From positions 62,001 to 126,000 of the forward strand of contig CP160629.1 in NCBI GenBank assembly GCA_038993745.2: a stretch of 64,000 nt of DNA, written 5' to 3'. Source of the DNA: Aliivibrio fischeri (GTDB lineage Bacteria; Pseudomonadota; Gammaproteobacteria; Enterobacterales; Vibrionaceae). The notes under the pieces were generated by a model. It was not told the DNA's origin and ran no database searches. It saw nothing but the letters and a program-made list of their open reading frames with translations. Position 1 is the first letter of the stretch. Each line of letters opens with the position of its first letter. The position numbers and the translations under genes were made by a program. Shown here piece by piece: positions 49,262-58,970 of the stretch.

Positions 49262-50320
49262 TTATTTGAGAGGGAGGTAAATGGTGAAAATGGTTTTTCC
49301 CGGCCAGCTAGAGACATCTATTTTCCCATTATGCTGATCGATTAAATTTTGCGAGATAGATAATCCCAATCCTGTACCGCCTTCACGGGCACTAACCATA
49401 GGATAAAAAAGCGTATCTTGAATGTGGCTAGGGATCCCAGGACCATTATCAATAATGTCTATTTTTGCTGCGAGTTTATGACGTTGGCCATAGATGTTGG
49501 TTTGGAAATCCGTTCTGGTTTTTAAGGTAATCGTACCGTCAGGTTGGTTTTTAAGAACTTCAGCTGCATTACTTACGATATTGAGAATTGCTTGTTCTAT
49601 TTGTTCCGCATCTACGTCAAAATCGGGTAGGCTTGGGTCATAATCTCGAATGATCTTTACTTGGTAAGATGAGTTTAATTCAATGAGTTGGCGAACTTTT
49701 TCAATGATCGCATGCAGGTTTTCTGGCTGTTTTGTTCCGAGCTTTTGAGGGCCTAGTAAACGGTCGACTAAATTTCGTAGACGGTCGGCTTGTTCAATAA
49801 TGATTTGAGTATATTCATGAAGTTCGCGTTCAGGCAGCATACGTTCTAGTAATTGTGCCGCTCCACGTAAACCACCTAATGGATTTTTAATTTCATGCGC
49901 TAAGCTACGAACAAGAACCTTTGCTGCTTGTTGTTGTGCGTGTTGATTAATCTCTTGAGATAGGCGTCTTTGCTGCTCTATTTGACGAATTTCAACTAAT
50001 AAATAGAGTGATTTATTGATAGCAACTGGGCTAGAAGTTAGCTCGATATAAAGTGGTTGTTCATCAATCATGATACGAACATCACTGTCAGTCACACTTT
50101 GTCCTGTGTTCAATGGCAGCATGAGAGTGGATAAATCAAATTGCGGAGAGTGAAATAAATCATCAAAGGCGTGTTGAGCCATACGCTGAGCACTCTGAGA
50201 GAACAGTTGCTCAGCTGCAGGATTGGCATAATGAATTTGGCGTTGATCATCGAGCAATAAAATTGCTGTGACTTGATGTTCAAGTAATTGAGTTGAGAAA
50301 TCCATCGTTAACGCCATCAT
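49262..50320 (-). CDS. glnL: Nitrogen regulation sensor kinase NtrB
   Basis: 352-residue cytoplasmic kinase/phosphatase of NtrC, governed by PII. PAS domain (AILLLDDQRQIHYANPAAEQL), H box SLAHEIKNPLGGLRGAAQLLER, N box NIVSNAAEVLKN, and ATP-lid motifs DNGPGIP and GGTGLGLSIS. Start is uncertain among ATG codons at 50320, 50317 and 50305; AAGG lies directly before the first two. The NtrC palindrome just upstream suggests negative feedback, as known for E. coli glnLp. Confidence 0.94.
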   Translation of the reverse strand: MMALTMDFSTQLLEHQVTAILLLDDQRQIHYANPAAEQLFSQSAQRMAQHAFDDLFHSPQFDLSTLMLPLNTGQSVTDSDVRIMIDEQPLYIELTSSPVAINKSLYLLVEIRQIEQQRRLSQEINQHAQQQAAKVLVRSLAHEIKNPLGGLRGAAQLLERMLPERELHEYTQIIIEQADRLRNLVDRLLGPQKLGTKQPENLHAIIEKVRQLIELNSSYQVKIIRDYDPSLPDFDVDAEQIEQAILNIVSNAAEVLKNQPDGTITLKTRTDFQTNIYGQRHKLAAKIDIIDNGPGIPSHIQDTLFYPMVSAREGGTGLGLSISQNLIDQHNGKIDVSSWPGKTIFTIYLPLK

Positions 50321-50340
50321 CCTTATAGCAAATTAATAAA

Positions 50341-50357
50341 TGCACCATCATGGTGCA
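50341..50357. promoter_or_regulatory. Perfect NtrC operator upstream of glnL
   Basis: TGCACC-atcat-GGTGCA is an exact match to the NtrC consensus TGCACC-N5-GGTGCA, 21 bp before the glnL start. At this distance bound NtrC would block a glnL promoter, as in enterobacteria. It also forms a hairpin but lacks a good T tract for termination. Confidence 0.75.
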
Positions 50358-50396
50358 TCATACCTTGCTTTTTAGAATGGAACTATATGAATTCCT

Positions 50397-50933
50397 CTAG
50401 TTTGCAGACGGTCGGTGTAGATACACAGTGATAATAGGTGATGATGCAATTCTCTTGCCGTCTTTGATAGCAACAACAGTAATAAGGTGAGTACCTCGAT
50501 CTATGCCTGTTAGCTTCCACTCAGTTGATGCTTGAGGTAGGCCGTAAGGGGAACCATCAAGCATAAGTTGTAGTTTTTCATCGATGGATAACTTACGGTT
50601 TAAATCCGTTAATACGGTGATGTGTCCACGAGAGCTTCGAATGGTTTCTTCTTGTTGCAAGTTGCTAAATGAAATCTCAAGCTTTTTGTCTTTTTTCTCT
50701 GGTGTTTTAGATTTGGCTTTTTTTGCGACAGGCTCTACGGATGTAGCCGTATCATCGTAAGATTCCTCTAAAGGAACAGTAGTAGATAAAGAGAGTTGTT
50801 TCGATTTGATGTTTGTTGGTGGTGGAGAATCACTGAAATGCCTTGTTCCATCACTGTCTTCCCACGTATACACCGTACCAGCAAAGGCAGATGTAGAGAA
50901 TAAGATAAGAAATATAAGCTGTTTATAAGACAT
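50397..50933 (-). CDS. DUF4124-domain exported protein
   Basis: 178 residues. A signal peptide (MSYKQLIFLILFSTSAFA) is followed by the DUF4124 start (VYTWEDSDGTRHFSDSPPP), a Lys/Pro-rich linker and a beta-rich C-terminal domain (HITVLTDLNRKLSIDEKLQL ... LITVVAIKDGKRIASSPIITVYLH). Function unknown. It is inserted between glnA and glnL; the glnA terminator precedes it, so it may have its own promoter. Confidence 0.85.
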   Translation of the reverse strand: MSYKQLIFLILFSTSAFAGTVYTWEDSDGTRHFSDSPPPTNIKSKQLSLSTTVPLEESYDDTATSVEPVAKKAKSKTPEKKDKKLEISFSNLQQEETIRSSRGHITVLTDLNRKLSIDEKLQLMLDGSPYGLPQASTEWKLTGIDRGTHLITVVAIKDGKRIASSPIITVYLHRPSAN

Positions 50934-51107
50934 ATTACCACCATGGATGATGCATTGCTGATCGAATTAACTGTCTTGGTTATTCAGTTAATTGGATTGC
51001 CATTATCTTATGACTTCATACGATACTACAGAGATGAAATCTCGAACGGCTCTATAAAGAAAACGAACCAAAACAGAGTGTTGCCTTTAAATCCTTTTTT
51101 GCCAATA

Positions 51108-51140
51108 TAAAAAAGGCTCGCCTGTGAGGCGAGCCTAAAA
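51108..51140 (-). terminator. Terminator after glnA
   Basis: On the minus strand: stem AGGCTCGCCT / AGGCGAGCCT with a 3-base loop, then TTTTTTATA. It separates glnA from the DUF4124-glnL-glnG part. Confidence 0.8.
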
Positions 51141-51182
51141 ATTAATCAATTCTTTACTTTAATCAGCAATAAATTGTGAATA

Positions 51183-52592
51183 TTAAACTGAGTAGTACAT
51201 TTCAAACTCAAGTGGGTGAACTGCTGTATTGATTGCTTCCACATCTTGAGATTTAAGACCGATGTAAGAATCGATAAAGTCATCAGAGAATACGCCACCA
51301 GCGGTTAGGAACTCACGATCCTCGTCTAGTGCTTTAAGTGCGATATCTAGAGATTCTGCAACTGTTGGGATTTCTGCTGCTTCTTCCGCTGGAAGGTCAT
51401 ACAGATCTTTATCCATTGCTTCACCAGGGTGGATCTTGTTCTTAATACCGTCAAGACCAGCCATTAGCATTGCTGAGTAACATAGGTATGGGTTCGCTGC
51501 AGGGTCACCAAAACGAACTTCGATACGACGAGCTTTCGGGCTTGGTACTACTGGGATACGGATAGATGCTGAACGGTTACGTGCAGAGTATGCAAGCATA
51601 ACAGGTGCTTCAAAACCAGGTACAAGACGCTTGTATGAGTTAGTTGATGGGTTAGCAAATGCGTTGATTGCACGAGCGTGTTTGATGATACCGCCAATGT
51701 AGTAGATAGCCAATTCAGATAGGCCGCCGTACTTATCGCCAGCAAATAGGTTAACGCCATCTTTTGCTAGAGATTGGTGAACGTGCATACCAGAACCGTT
51801 ATCACCAACAAGTGGCTTAGGCATGAATGTCGCTGTTTTACCAAATGCGTGTGCAACGTTATGTACAACGTATTTGTAGATTTGAGTTTCATCCGCTTTT
51901 GTTGTTAGCGTATTAAAGCGTGTAGCGATCTCATTTTGACCTGCAGTAGCAACTTCGTGGTGGTGTGCTTCAACAACAAGGCCCATTTCTTCCATGATTA
52001 AACACATAGCAGAACGGATGTCTTGAGATGAATCAACAGGTGCTACTGGGAAGTAACCGCCTTTAACACCAGGACGGTGACCTTTGTTACCGCCTTCGTA
52101 TTCTGTACCTGAGTTCCAAGCTGCTTCGATGTCGTCAATCTTGAAGAAAGAACCAGACATGTCTGTGTTAAAACGTACATCATCAAATAGGAAGAATTCT
52201 GGCTCAGGACCGATTAGAACTGTGTCAGCAATACCAGTAGAGCGCATGTATTCTTCAGAACGTTTAGCGATTGAACGTGGATCGCGATCGTAACCTTGAA
52301 GTGTTGCTGGCTCTAGGATGTCACAACGAATGTTTAGTGTTGAGTCTTCTGTGAATGGGTCAAGAACCGCACTTGCTGGATCTGGCATCATTACCATGTC
52401 AGATTCGTTAATGCCTTTCCAGCCTGCAACTGAAGAACCATCAAACATTTTGCCTTCTTCAAAGAAGTCCGCATCAATTTGGTGAGAAGGGATTGAGATA
52501 TGTTGCTCTTTACCTTTTGTATCGGTAAAGCGCAAATCGATAAATTTAACTTCGTTCTCTTGAATCAGAGCTAGTACGTTTTCTACTGACAT
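51183..52592 (-). CDS. glnA: Glutamine synthetase type I
   Basis: 469 residues, matching E. coli GlnA. Signatures: [18 protein letters not shown], the ATP region [22 protein letters not shown], and the adenylylation-site tyrosine in DKDLYDLP (near residue 398), so GlnE control is expected. It assimilates ammonium. Upstream lie a sigma-54 promoter and NtrC sites; it is divergent from typA, as in E. coli. Confidence 0.98.
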   Translation of the reverse strand: MSVENVLALIQENEVKFIDLRFTDTKGKEQHISIPSHQIDADFFEEGKMFDGSSVAGWKGINESDMVMMPDPASAVLDPFTEDSTLNIRCDILEPATLQGYDRDPRSIAKRSEEYMRSTGIADTVLIGPEPEFFLFDDVRFNTDMSGSFFKIDDIEAAWNSGTEYEGGNKGHRPGVKGGYFPVAPVDSSQDIRSAMCLIMEEMGLVVEAHHHEVATAGQNEIATRFNTLTTKADETQIYKYVVHNVAHAFGKTATFMPKPLVGDNGSGMHVHQSLAKDGVNLFAGDKYGGLSELAIYYIGGIIKHARAINAFANPSTNSYKRLVPGFEAPVMLAYSARNRSASIRIPVVPSPKARRIEVRFGDPAANPYLCYSAMLMAGLDGIKNKIHPGEAMDKDLYDLPAEEAAEIPTVAESLDIALKALDEDREFLTAGGVFSDDFIDSYIGLKSQDVEAINTAVHPLEFEMYYSV

Positions 52593-52653
52593 GTAGGATA
52601 ACCTCCGGTGTTATAATATAAATATTGGTCAGCTTAGCTGTTATAAACTACAT

Positions 52654-52670
52654 TGCTAGAAGCATGCCAA
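52654..52670 (-). promoter_or_regulatory. Sigma-54 promoter of glnA
   Basis: The minus strand reads TTGGCATGCTTCTAGCA: GG-N10-GC spacing as required, with TGGCAT at -24 and TAGCA at -12 (consensus TTGCA). Transcription would start near 52643, about 50 bp before the glnA ATG. Confidence 0.8.
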
Positions 52671-52706
52671 AAGTAATAATCCATTAATATCAATAACTTA
52701 CTTTTA

Positions 52707-52740
52707 TTGGTGCCTATTTAAAAATACGATTTGCACCAAT
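52707..52740. promoter_or_regulatory. Extra inverted half-sites between the NtrC site and the glnA promoter
   Basis: ATTGGTGC (52707-52714) and GCACCAAT (52733-52740) are inverted copies 18 bp apart, each an NtrC half-site. They may be weaker NtrC sites. Confidence 0.45.
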
Positions 52741-52752
52741 TTGATCTCCATT

Positions 52753-52769
52753 TGCACTATCTTGGTGCA
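52753..52769. promoter_or_regulatory. NtrC enhancer site for glnA
   Basis: TGCACtatctTGGTGCA matches the NtrC palindrome (TGCAC-N7-GTGCA). Its centre is about 118 bp upstream of the predicted start, similar to the E. coli enhancer near -108. Confidence 0.75.
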
Positions 52770-53087
52770 AAGTAAAATCAAGTTATTAATTACTTCTAGG
52801 TGCTATTCAGCAGTTAAATCAAAAATTTGTCAATACGATTGATTTGAAAAGAGCGTAATGAAATGTATTTATTACAAATAATTATTTGATCTTAAAGTTC
52901 TTTTATTTTTTTTCTTTAAAAGGGAAGTAAAATCTGAGAAGGTAAAAATAGAGCGCAAATTGACTGTTTTTCCATCGTTTTTGTGTGCTGTATTAAATTA
53001 ATTTAAAAATAATTGTGTCTTTAATCACATATTTCGTGGGTTTTGCTCTAAAATCTGTTAAATTATTGACCGTTTTTAAACCAAGTA
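52770..53087. other. AT-rich spacer between the glnA enhancers and typA
   Basis: No coding region or clear site. A typA promoter must lie here, but I could not choose one with confidence. Confidence 0.4.
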
Positions 53088-53129
53088 GTGCCAATGGTGG
53101 CTCTACACGCTCTGAGTGAATTTGAATCC

Positions 53130-54962
53130 ATGTCTACTCCACAGATTGATAAACTAAGAAATATCGCAATTATTGCGCACGTTGACCACGGTAAAACAAC
53201 ACTGGTTGATAAGCTATTACAACAATCAGGCACACTAGAATCTCGTGGTGAGACTGAAGAACGCGTAATGGACTCGAACGACATCGAGAAAGAGCGTGGT
53301 ATTACGATCCTTGCAAAAAATACAGCGATTAACTGGAACGATCACCGTATCAACATCGTAGATACCCCTGGACACGCCGATTTCGGTGGTGAAGTTGAAC
53401 GTATCATGTCAATGGTTGACTCTGTTCTTCTTATCGTTGACGCAGTTGACGGTCCAATGCCTCAAACTCGTTTCGTTACGCAAAAAGCTTTCGCACACGG
53501 TCTTAAGCCAATCGTTGTAATCAACAAGATTGACCGTCCAGGTGCTCGCCCTGATTGGGTTATGGACCAAGTATTCGACCTATTCGATAACTTAGGTGCA
53601 ACTGACGAACAACTAGACTTCCAAGTAGTTTACGCTTCAGCTCTTAACGGTTGGGCTACACTAGAAGAAGGTGAAACTGGCGAAAACATGGAACCACTGT
53701 TCCAAGCTATCGTTGATAACGTAGATGCTCCAAACGTTGACGTTGACGGCGCACTACAAATGCAAGTTTCTCAACTAGATTACAACTCTTACGTAGGTGT
53801 TATCGGTGTTGCACGTGTTACTCGTGGTTCTGTTAAGCCAAACCAACAAGTAACTGTTGTAAGTGCTGACGGTTCTAAACGTAACGGTAAAGTAGGTACA
53901 GTATTAGGTTACCTAGGTCTTGAGCGTCACGAAGTTGAACAAGCTAACGCTGGTGACATCATTGCAATTACAGGTCTTGGCGAGCTTAAAATCTCTGACA
54001 CTATCTGTGACGTGAACAACGTTGAAGCGATGACTCCACTTTCTGTTGATGAACCAACAGTAACAATGACTTTCCAAGTAAACACTTCTCCGTTTGCTGG
54101 TAAAGAAGGTAAGTTCGTTACTTCACGTAACATCCTTGAACGTCTAGAAAAAGAACTTGTTCACAACGTAGCACTACGTGTTGAGCAAACTGAAGATCCA
54201 GACAAATTCCGCGTATCAGGCCGTGGTGAACTTCACCTATCTATCCTGATCGAAAACATGCGTCGTGAAGGTTTCGAGCTAGCAGTATCTCGTCCAGAAG
54301 TTATCATCAAAAAAGATGAAAACGGCAACCTAACAGAACCATTTGAAACCGTAACTATCGATGTTCTTGAAGAGCACCAAGGCGGTATCATGGAAAACAT
54401 CGGTATCCGTAAAGGTGAGCTAACTGATATGGCACCAGATGGTAAAGGCCGTGTTCGTATGGACTTTATGATGCCTTCTCGTGGTCTTATCGGTTTCCAA
54501 ACTGAGTTCATGACTCTAACTTCAGGTTCTGGTCTTCTTTACCATACGTTTGATCACTACGGTCCTCACAAAGGCGGTACTATCGGTCAACGTAACAACG
54601 GTGTTCTAATTTCGAACGCAACTGGTAAAGCACTGACTTACGCACTGTTTAACCTACAAGAACGTGGTCGTCTATTTACAGAGCACGCTGATGAAGTATA
54701 CGAAGGTCAAGTTATCGGTATTCATAACCGTTCTAACGACCTTACAGTTAACTGTCTGAAAGGTAAGCAACTAACTAACGTTCGTGCTTCTGGTACAGAT
54801 GATGCGCAAGTACTTTCTCCAGCAATCAAGTACACACTTGAGCAAGCTCTAGAGTTCATCGATGACGACGAACTAGTAGAAGTAACACCTGAAAGCATCC
54901 GTATCCGTAAGCGTCACCTTACAGAGAACGATCGTAAGCGTGCAGGTCGTGCACCTAAGTAA
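53130..54962 (+). CDS. typA: Ribosome-associated GTPase TypA/BipA
   Basis: 610-residue translational GTPase that helps 50S assembly and stress adaptation. G1 [10 protein letters not shown]2 RGITI, G3 [12 protein letters not shown]4 [10 protein letters not shown] and G5 SALNG, then EF-G-like domains ([21 protein letters not shown]) and the BipA-specific C-terminus ([30 protein letters not shown]). ATG at 53130 ([21 protein letters not shown]) is preferred over 53088. Codon use (GGT, CGT, AAC) suggests high expression. Confidence 0.97.
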   Translation: MSTPQIDKLRNIAIIAHVDHGKTTLVDKLLQQSGTLESRGETEERVMDSNDIEKERGITILAKNTAINWNDHRINIVDTPGHADFGGEVERIMSMVDSVLLIVDAVDGPMPQTRFVTQKAFAHGLKPIVVINKIDRPGARPDWVMDQVFDLFDNLGATDEQLDFQVVYASALNGWATLEEGETGENMEPLFQAIVDNVDAPNVDVDGALQMQVSQLDYNSYVGVIGVARVTRGSVKPNQQVTVVSADGSKRNGKVGTVLGYLGLERHEVEQANAGDIIAITGLGELKISDTICDVNNVEAMTPLSVDEPTVTMTFQVNTSPFAGKEGKFVTSRNILERLEKELVHNVALRVEQTEDPDKFRVSGRGELHLSILIENMRREGFELAVSRPEVIIKKDENGNLTEPFETVTIDVLEEHQGGIMENIGIRKGELTDMAPDGKGRVRMDFMMPSRGLIGFQTEFMTLTSGSGLLYHTFDHYGPHKGGTIGQRNNGVLISNATGKALTYALFNLQERGRLFTEHADEVYEGQVIGIHNRSNDLTVNCLKGKQLTNVRASGTDDAQVLSPAIKYTLEQALEFIDDDELVEVTPESIRIRKRHLTENDRKRAGRAPK

Positions 54963-55012
54963 TTCTTGATTTGGATTTAGCTTTTAGTTAAATCACAAAT
55001 CTAATAAAATTT

Positions 55013-55050
55013 AAAATCCCTTTGTAGGCAACTACGAAGGGATTTTTTTT
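55013..55050 (+). terminator. Terminator after typA
   Basis: Stem aaaatccctttgtag / ctacgaagggatttt with a 4-base loop, then T8. Confidence 0.85.
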
Positions 55051-55063
55051 ATCTGTTATGATA

Positions 55064-55224
55064 ATACCAACCCAAATAAGTCGATGATCATTCTTGCTTG
55101 TTAAAATAGCTTATAACAGCGTTATAAACTTTATAATTAGGCCCACTAGTTATTGCAGTTTATGCCTTGTTTTAATCTATTTTTCCTACGCAATATCTGG
55201 ACACATACTTATTTGGATTGGTAT
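55064..55224. mobile_element. 161-bp MITE-like element
   Basis: Terminal inverted repeats of 18 bp: ATACCAACCCAAATAAGT at 55064-55081 and ACTTATTTGGATTGGTAT at 55207-55224, differing at one position. The interior is AT-rich and non-coding. Sequences of the ataccaatccaaataagt type are, as I recall, dispersed in vibrio and related marine genomes. No clear target duplication is seen beyond AT bases. Confidence 0.7.
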
Positions 55225-55240
55225 ATGTAAGAGTTGATAT

Positions 55241-56191
55241 ATGTTAAAGAGTGAATTGATGGAAGATAAAATAAAACACAAGCTGAGGATTGGCTGGTCA
55301 TATCTACTTTTCTTAAAGCAAAGAGTTATTCATGACAGGTTAACGGTAAGTGCTGGTTATATGGCTTACATCACTTTGCTGTCTTTGGTGCCGTTAATTA
55401 CGGTTCTGCTGTCTGTATTGTCGCAATTTCCTGTTTTTTCTGGGGCAGGAGAGACGGTACAAGCCTTTGTTATTCAAAATTTTGTACCCGCTGCCAGTGA
55501 TGCAGTTGAAGCGAGCTTAAAAGAGTTTATTTCAAATACGGGTAAGATGACGGCAGTCGGTTCTGGTTTCTTATTTGTAGCCTCTGTAATGCTGATCTCA
55601 TCGATAGATCGCAGTTTGAATTACATTTGGCGAGTAAAGAAAAAACGTCGTCCAATGTATTCATTTTCATTGTATTGGATGATCTTAACTTTAGGTCCTT
55701 TATTGGTTGGCGCAAGTTTGGCGGCAACGTCATACGTAACGTCACTAAAGATCATGGATGATGAAATAGTTTCCAGTTTTTATCGGACTTTATTGGGTTG
55801 GTTACCTATCATATTGTCATTCTCTGCATTTGTTGGTTTGTATTTATTAGTGCCGAACAAAAAAGTTCGAGTGACTCATGCGCTTATTGGTGCCATGTCT
55901 GCGGGTTGTCTATTTGAGTTTAGTAAGGTGGGTTTTGCTCAATACATAACGCAATTTCCTTCATACCAAGTCATTTATGGCGCATTAGCAGCCGTTCCTA
56001 TTTTGTTTGTTTGGGTATATTTGTGTTGGATTATCGTTCTTATTGGTGCCGAAATTACCGCAAGTTTAGGTGAGTTTGAAGGATGGCTAACGGGTAAGGT
56101 CAGCGTTAATATACTTGAGTCAGATATAAAAGCATTAACAGAACAACAAGGGTTGATAGAAAGTGATAGCACTGATCCAGAGAGTAAGTGA
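55241..56191 (+). CDS. yihY: YihY/BrkB family inner-membrane protein
   Basis: 316 residues with about six membrane helices ([98 protein letters not shown]). Once proposed to be RNase BN, a role since assigned elsewhere; function is unknown. ATG at 55241 or 55259 are possible. It lies right after the MITE-like element, and its 3-prime end overlaps dtd by 29 bp. Confidence 0.9.
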
Positions 56192-56597
56192 AGCCGCTGT
56201 AAAAGTAGATGGCGAAGTGACTGGTGAAATTAATCAAGGTTTATTAATTTTATTGGGCGTTGAAAGAGAAGATGACGAAGCAAAAGCTAAGCGTCTAATG
56301 GAAAGAGTATTAACTTACCGAGTATTTGAAGACCAAGACGGTAAGATGAACTTAAATGTGCAACAAGTAAATGGTAGCGTATTAGTTGTATCGCAATTTA
56401 CGCTGCCTGCAGATACTAAGAAGGGTACTCGTCCAGGTTTTTCAAAAGGAGCGCATCCTGTGGACGCTGAGCGCTTGTATGATTACTTCTCAGATCTATG
56501 TGAAGAGAAGTTGCATACGCAGCGAGGACGCTTTGCTGCGGACATGAAAGTGTCGCTAGTGAATGATGGGCCTGTGACGTTTTGGTTGCAGGTGTAA
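56163..56597 (+). CDS. dtd: D-aminoacyl-tRNA deacylase
   Basis: 144 residues. It removes D-amino acids from mischarged tRNA. Active-site segments SQFTLPAD and the Gly-cis-Pro motif in the DGPVTFWL region are present. The start is GTG at 56163 inside the end of yihY ([15 protein letters not shown] matches the family start), a 29-bp overlap implying translational coupling, as also seen for yihY-dtd in E. coli. Confidence 0.94.
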
Positions 56598-56984
56598 GGG
56601 TAGGGGCGAGATTTTAGGACGCTTCGCTCGAGGGGCGAGGAAAAGCAGAAGACTATACGCTTCGCTGACTAGAAACTAGAGACTATAAGAACGAGAGTGT
56701 TGATGTGGTGAGTTTTTAGGTTTCAGGAAGGGCAAGAACTGAGTTTGGTTTGCTTTTGCTCTTCCTGAAACCTGAAGCCTGAACCCTCGCTTTTTGCTCT
56801 TATAGTCTCTAGTTAGCGTAGCGTATAGCTTCTAGTTTCAGATTAATTCGTTGAAATCACAACGATTACCCCTGCAAGGGAGCTTGTGACCGATCTGAAC
56901 CCTAAGCTCTTCCTCGAGGACGAAGTCCGTACTCATCTCTCGAAGCGTAGCGCTCTCGCCCCTAACAACAATAAAAGGATTTAT
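56598..56984. repeat. Non-coding repeat mosaic between dtd and the GNAT/thioesterase gene
   Basis: 387 bp without a gene of its own. It holds a palindromic element (56651-56839) with a nested inverted repeat, a cctgcaagggagcttgtgac segment (56872 on) shared with 58240 on, and the AGGACGAAGTCCGTACTC motif (56917-56934). The downstream gene frame stays open through part of this, but that is not coding. Confidence 0.8.
56651..56839. repeat. Palindromic intergenic element, copy B, with nested inverted repeat
   Basis: Outer arms gactatacgcttcgctgact (56651 on) and gttagcgtagcgtatagc (56812 on) are of the same family as 31883-32019 and 59038-59175. A second inverted repeat is nested inside: AGGTTTCAGGAAG (56718-56730) and CTTCCTGAAACCT (56761-56773), 13 of 13 bases. 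Confidence 0.75.
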
Positions 56985-57884
56985 ATGTTTCGATTGATTA
57001 CACCAACAACAGAAGCTGAATTAAAAGCTTACTACCATTTTCGTTGGAAAATCTTACGTGAGCCTTGGCGCCAGCCGGAAGGTTCTGAACGCGATGCGTA
57101 TGATGATATGAGTCAGCATCGAATGATTTTAGATGGTCGTGATCAGCCTGTTGCCGTCGGACGTTTATATTTAACTCCTGATAATGACGGTCAAATTCGC
57201 TATATGGCGGTTGCACCGCATTGTCGAGGAAAAGGCATTGGTGCATTGATTATGGTTGCTCTGGAGTCTTATGCACGCCAAGAGAACGCCAAGCGCCTTG
57301 TATGTAATGCTCGTGAAGATGCAATTCCATTCTATGTAGGAAATGGATTTACTAGCCAAGGTGAATTGAGTGATGAGAGAGGACCTGTCCGTCACCAACA
57401 AATGCTCAAACATTTAGATCCATTAGCTGATGTGCTGCGACGTCCTGACTGGTGCGCAGAGCTTCAAAAGCGTTGGGAAAATGAAATCCCAATCAGCGAT
57501 AAAATGGGAATTAAAATTACCCAATACACAGGTTATCGTTTTGAAGTCAGTGCCATTTTAAATGCCAACCTTAATCCACATAATAGTATGTTCGCTGGTA
57601 GTATTTTCACCATGGGTACATTAACCGCTTGGGGAATTGTTTGGTTATTGCTAAAAGAACGAGGTTTGGATACCACCAGTATTATGTTGGTTGATAGCCA
57701 TATTAGATATCGCCAACCTATTGTTGATAACCCTAAAGGCATTACGTCGTTGAATTGTTTGGAAGGGGATTTTGATCGTCTGCAATCAGGTAAGCGTGCG
57801 AGAGTGAAAGTAAAAGTCGATTTGTGTAATGGTGATAATCCTGCTGCGGAATTTACTGGAACCTTCATGTTGATGAGGGATTGA
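56985..57884 (+). CDS. GNAT acetyltransferase fused to a hotdog thioesterase-like domain (YiiD type)
   Basis: 299 residues. An N-terminal GNAT domain (YHFRWKILREPW, IRYMAVAPHCRGKGIGALIM with acetyl-CoA loop, VCNAREDAIPFYVGNGF) is followed by a thioesterase-like hotdog domain (YTGYRFEVSAILNANLNPHNSMFAGSIFTMG). E. coli YiiD (FabY) has the same architecture and is implicated in starting fatty-acid synthesis; the same role here is inference. ATG at 56985 is chosen for its AAAAGGA and because upstream in-frame sequence is repeat DNA. Confidence 0.88.
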   Translation: MFRLITPTTEAELKAYYHFRWKILREPWRQPEGSERDAYDDMSQHRMILDGRDQPVAVGRLYLTPDNDGQIRYMAVAPHCRGKGIGALIMVALESYARQENAKRLVCNAREDAIPFYVGNGFTSQGELSDERGPVRHQQMLKHLDPLADVLRRPDWCAELQKRWENEIPISDKMGIKITQYTGYRFEVSAILNANLNPHNSMFAGSIFTMGTLTAWGIVWLLLKERGLDTTSIMLVDSHIRYRQPIVDNPKGITSLNCLEGDFDRLQSGKRARVKVKVDLCNGDNPAAEFTGTFMLMRD

Positions 57885-58012
57885 GATTAGGGGCGAGGAC
57901 GGACTTCGTCCTAAAGGTTTCAGGGTTCAGGAAGAGCAATAGCAAGAGCAGAGTTTAGATCGCTTCGCTTGCAGAATTCAGAGTTGCTCGCTGAAATTAC
58001 AGTGACAAAGAA

Positions 58013-58084
58013 TGGTTCTCCCCTTTATCGCAATAGTTATAAGATCGATATAGTGAATACAAGGGGAGTTAGAGGGGGTTGGTG
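58013..58084 (+). repeat. 75-bp hairpin unit, copy 3
   Basis: Runs tggttctcccctttatcgc to acaaggggagttagaggggg; inverse counterpart of 31703-31770. Confidence 0.7.
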
Positions 58085-58121
58085 ATGTTGTTTCATATTA
58101 TGCAGACAAACAAAGTATCAT

Positions 58122-58206
58122 CATTTACAACCTCTCCTAGCCTCCCCTTATATTGGCAGTTTCTACCAAATTACATTGGTGAAAAAGGGAGGAACAGTAT
58201 TGTGAT
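58122..58206 (-). repeat. 75-bp hairpin unit, copy 4
   Basis: The plus strand runs ttacaacctctcctagcctc to aaaaagggaggaacagtatt; inverse counterpart of 31804-31878. Copies 3 and 4 point away from each other, whereas 1 and 2 have the opposite order. Confidence 0.7.
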
Positions 58207-58280
58207 CGCTTTGGTTGCCACGATCACCCCTGAATCCTGCAAGGGAGCTTGCGACCGATCTGAATCCTAAGATCTCACTC

Positions 58281-58970
58281 TTAATCCGCAGCCTGCATCG
58301 TTTCCCACCAAGCATCATCAGCAATAATTTGTCCAGTTTCATCCAACTGCGGAAAAGGAAGACCTTTACGTTTGGCTACTTTCGCAAGAACAGGGTGGCC
58401 GCGTTCAAACAACACCTTATTGATGTATTCCTTTGGCAGCATACTCTCTTCACGATCATACATACCCGCTAAATCACGCTGACGCTGTGCTTCATATAAA
58501 ATAAGCGCGCTTGCAACCGATACATTTAACGATTGCACCATACCAACCATAGGAATGATGATGTCTTGATCAGCCATTGCTAATGCTTTTTTGCTGATGC
58601 CTGTTTTTTCACTTCCAAGAATGATGGCAGTTGGTTTAGTGTAATCAATTTCACGAAAATCTACTGCTGTATCCGATAGATTTGTCGCTAGAATCTGCAT
58701 GCCTTGTTCTTTAAGCGTAGCAAAAGCATCTTCAATATTTTTATGTGTTTCCACATCAACCCAATTACGAGCACCAGCAGAAGTATGCCCTAGCATCTGC
58801 ATCTGCTCTGTAGGCCAAACGGCATGAATTTTATGGATGCCTGTTGCATCAGCAGTACGAACAATCGCAGAAACGTTATTGGCTTTATGTACTTCTTCTA
58901 AACAAAGAGTGAGATCAGTTTGACGAGCTTTTAATACAGAAGTAATTCGTTGGTAGCGTTCTAAATTCAT
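58281..58970 (-). CDS. trmH: tRNA (guanosine-18-2-prime-O)-methyltransferase TrmH
   Basis: 229-residue SPOUT enzyme. Motif 1 NVSAIVRTADATG with catalytic Arg, motif 2 IILGSEKTGISKKAL, motif 3 IIPMVGMVQSLNVSVASAL; the C-terminus (VAKRKGLPFPQ ... WWETMQAA) also matches E. coli TrmH. It follows spoT at 252 bp, with repeat DNA between. Confidence 0.96.
   Translation of the reverse strand: MNLERYQRITSVLKARQTDLTLCLEEVHKANNVSAIVRTADATGIHKIHAVWPTEQMQMLGHTSAGARNWVDVETHKNIEDAFATLKEQGMQILATNLSDTAVDFREIDYTKPTAIILGSEKTGISKKALAMADQDIIIPMVGMVQSLNVSVASALILYEAQRQRDLAGMYDREESMLPKEYINKVLFERGHPVLAKVAKRKGLPFPQLDETGQIIADDAWWETMQAAD

Larger units (their letters stand above)
57885..58280. repeat. Non-coding repeat mosaic between the GNAT gene and trmH
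   Basis: 396 bp without a gene. Contents: GAGGACGGACTTCGTCCT (57895-57912), a gatcgcttcgcttgcag segment, two outward 75-bp hairpin units (58013-58084 and 58122-58206), and cctgcaagggagcttgcgac (58240 on) shared with 56872 on. Confidence 0.8.

Noticed and set aside
56886..56984. 33-residue N-terminal extension of the GNAT/thioesterase gene
   Set aside because: The extension is encoded by intergenic repeat DNA that recurs at 58240, and AAAAGGA lies before the ATG at 56985.
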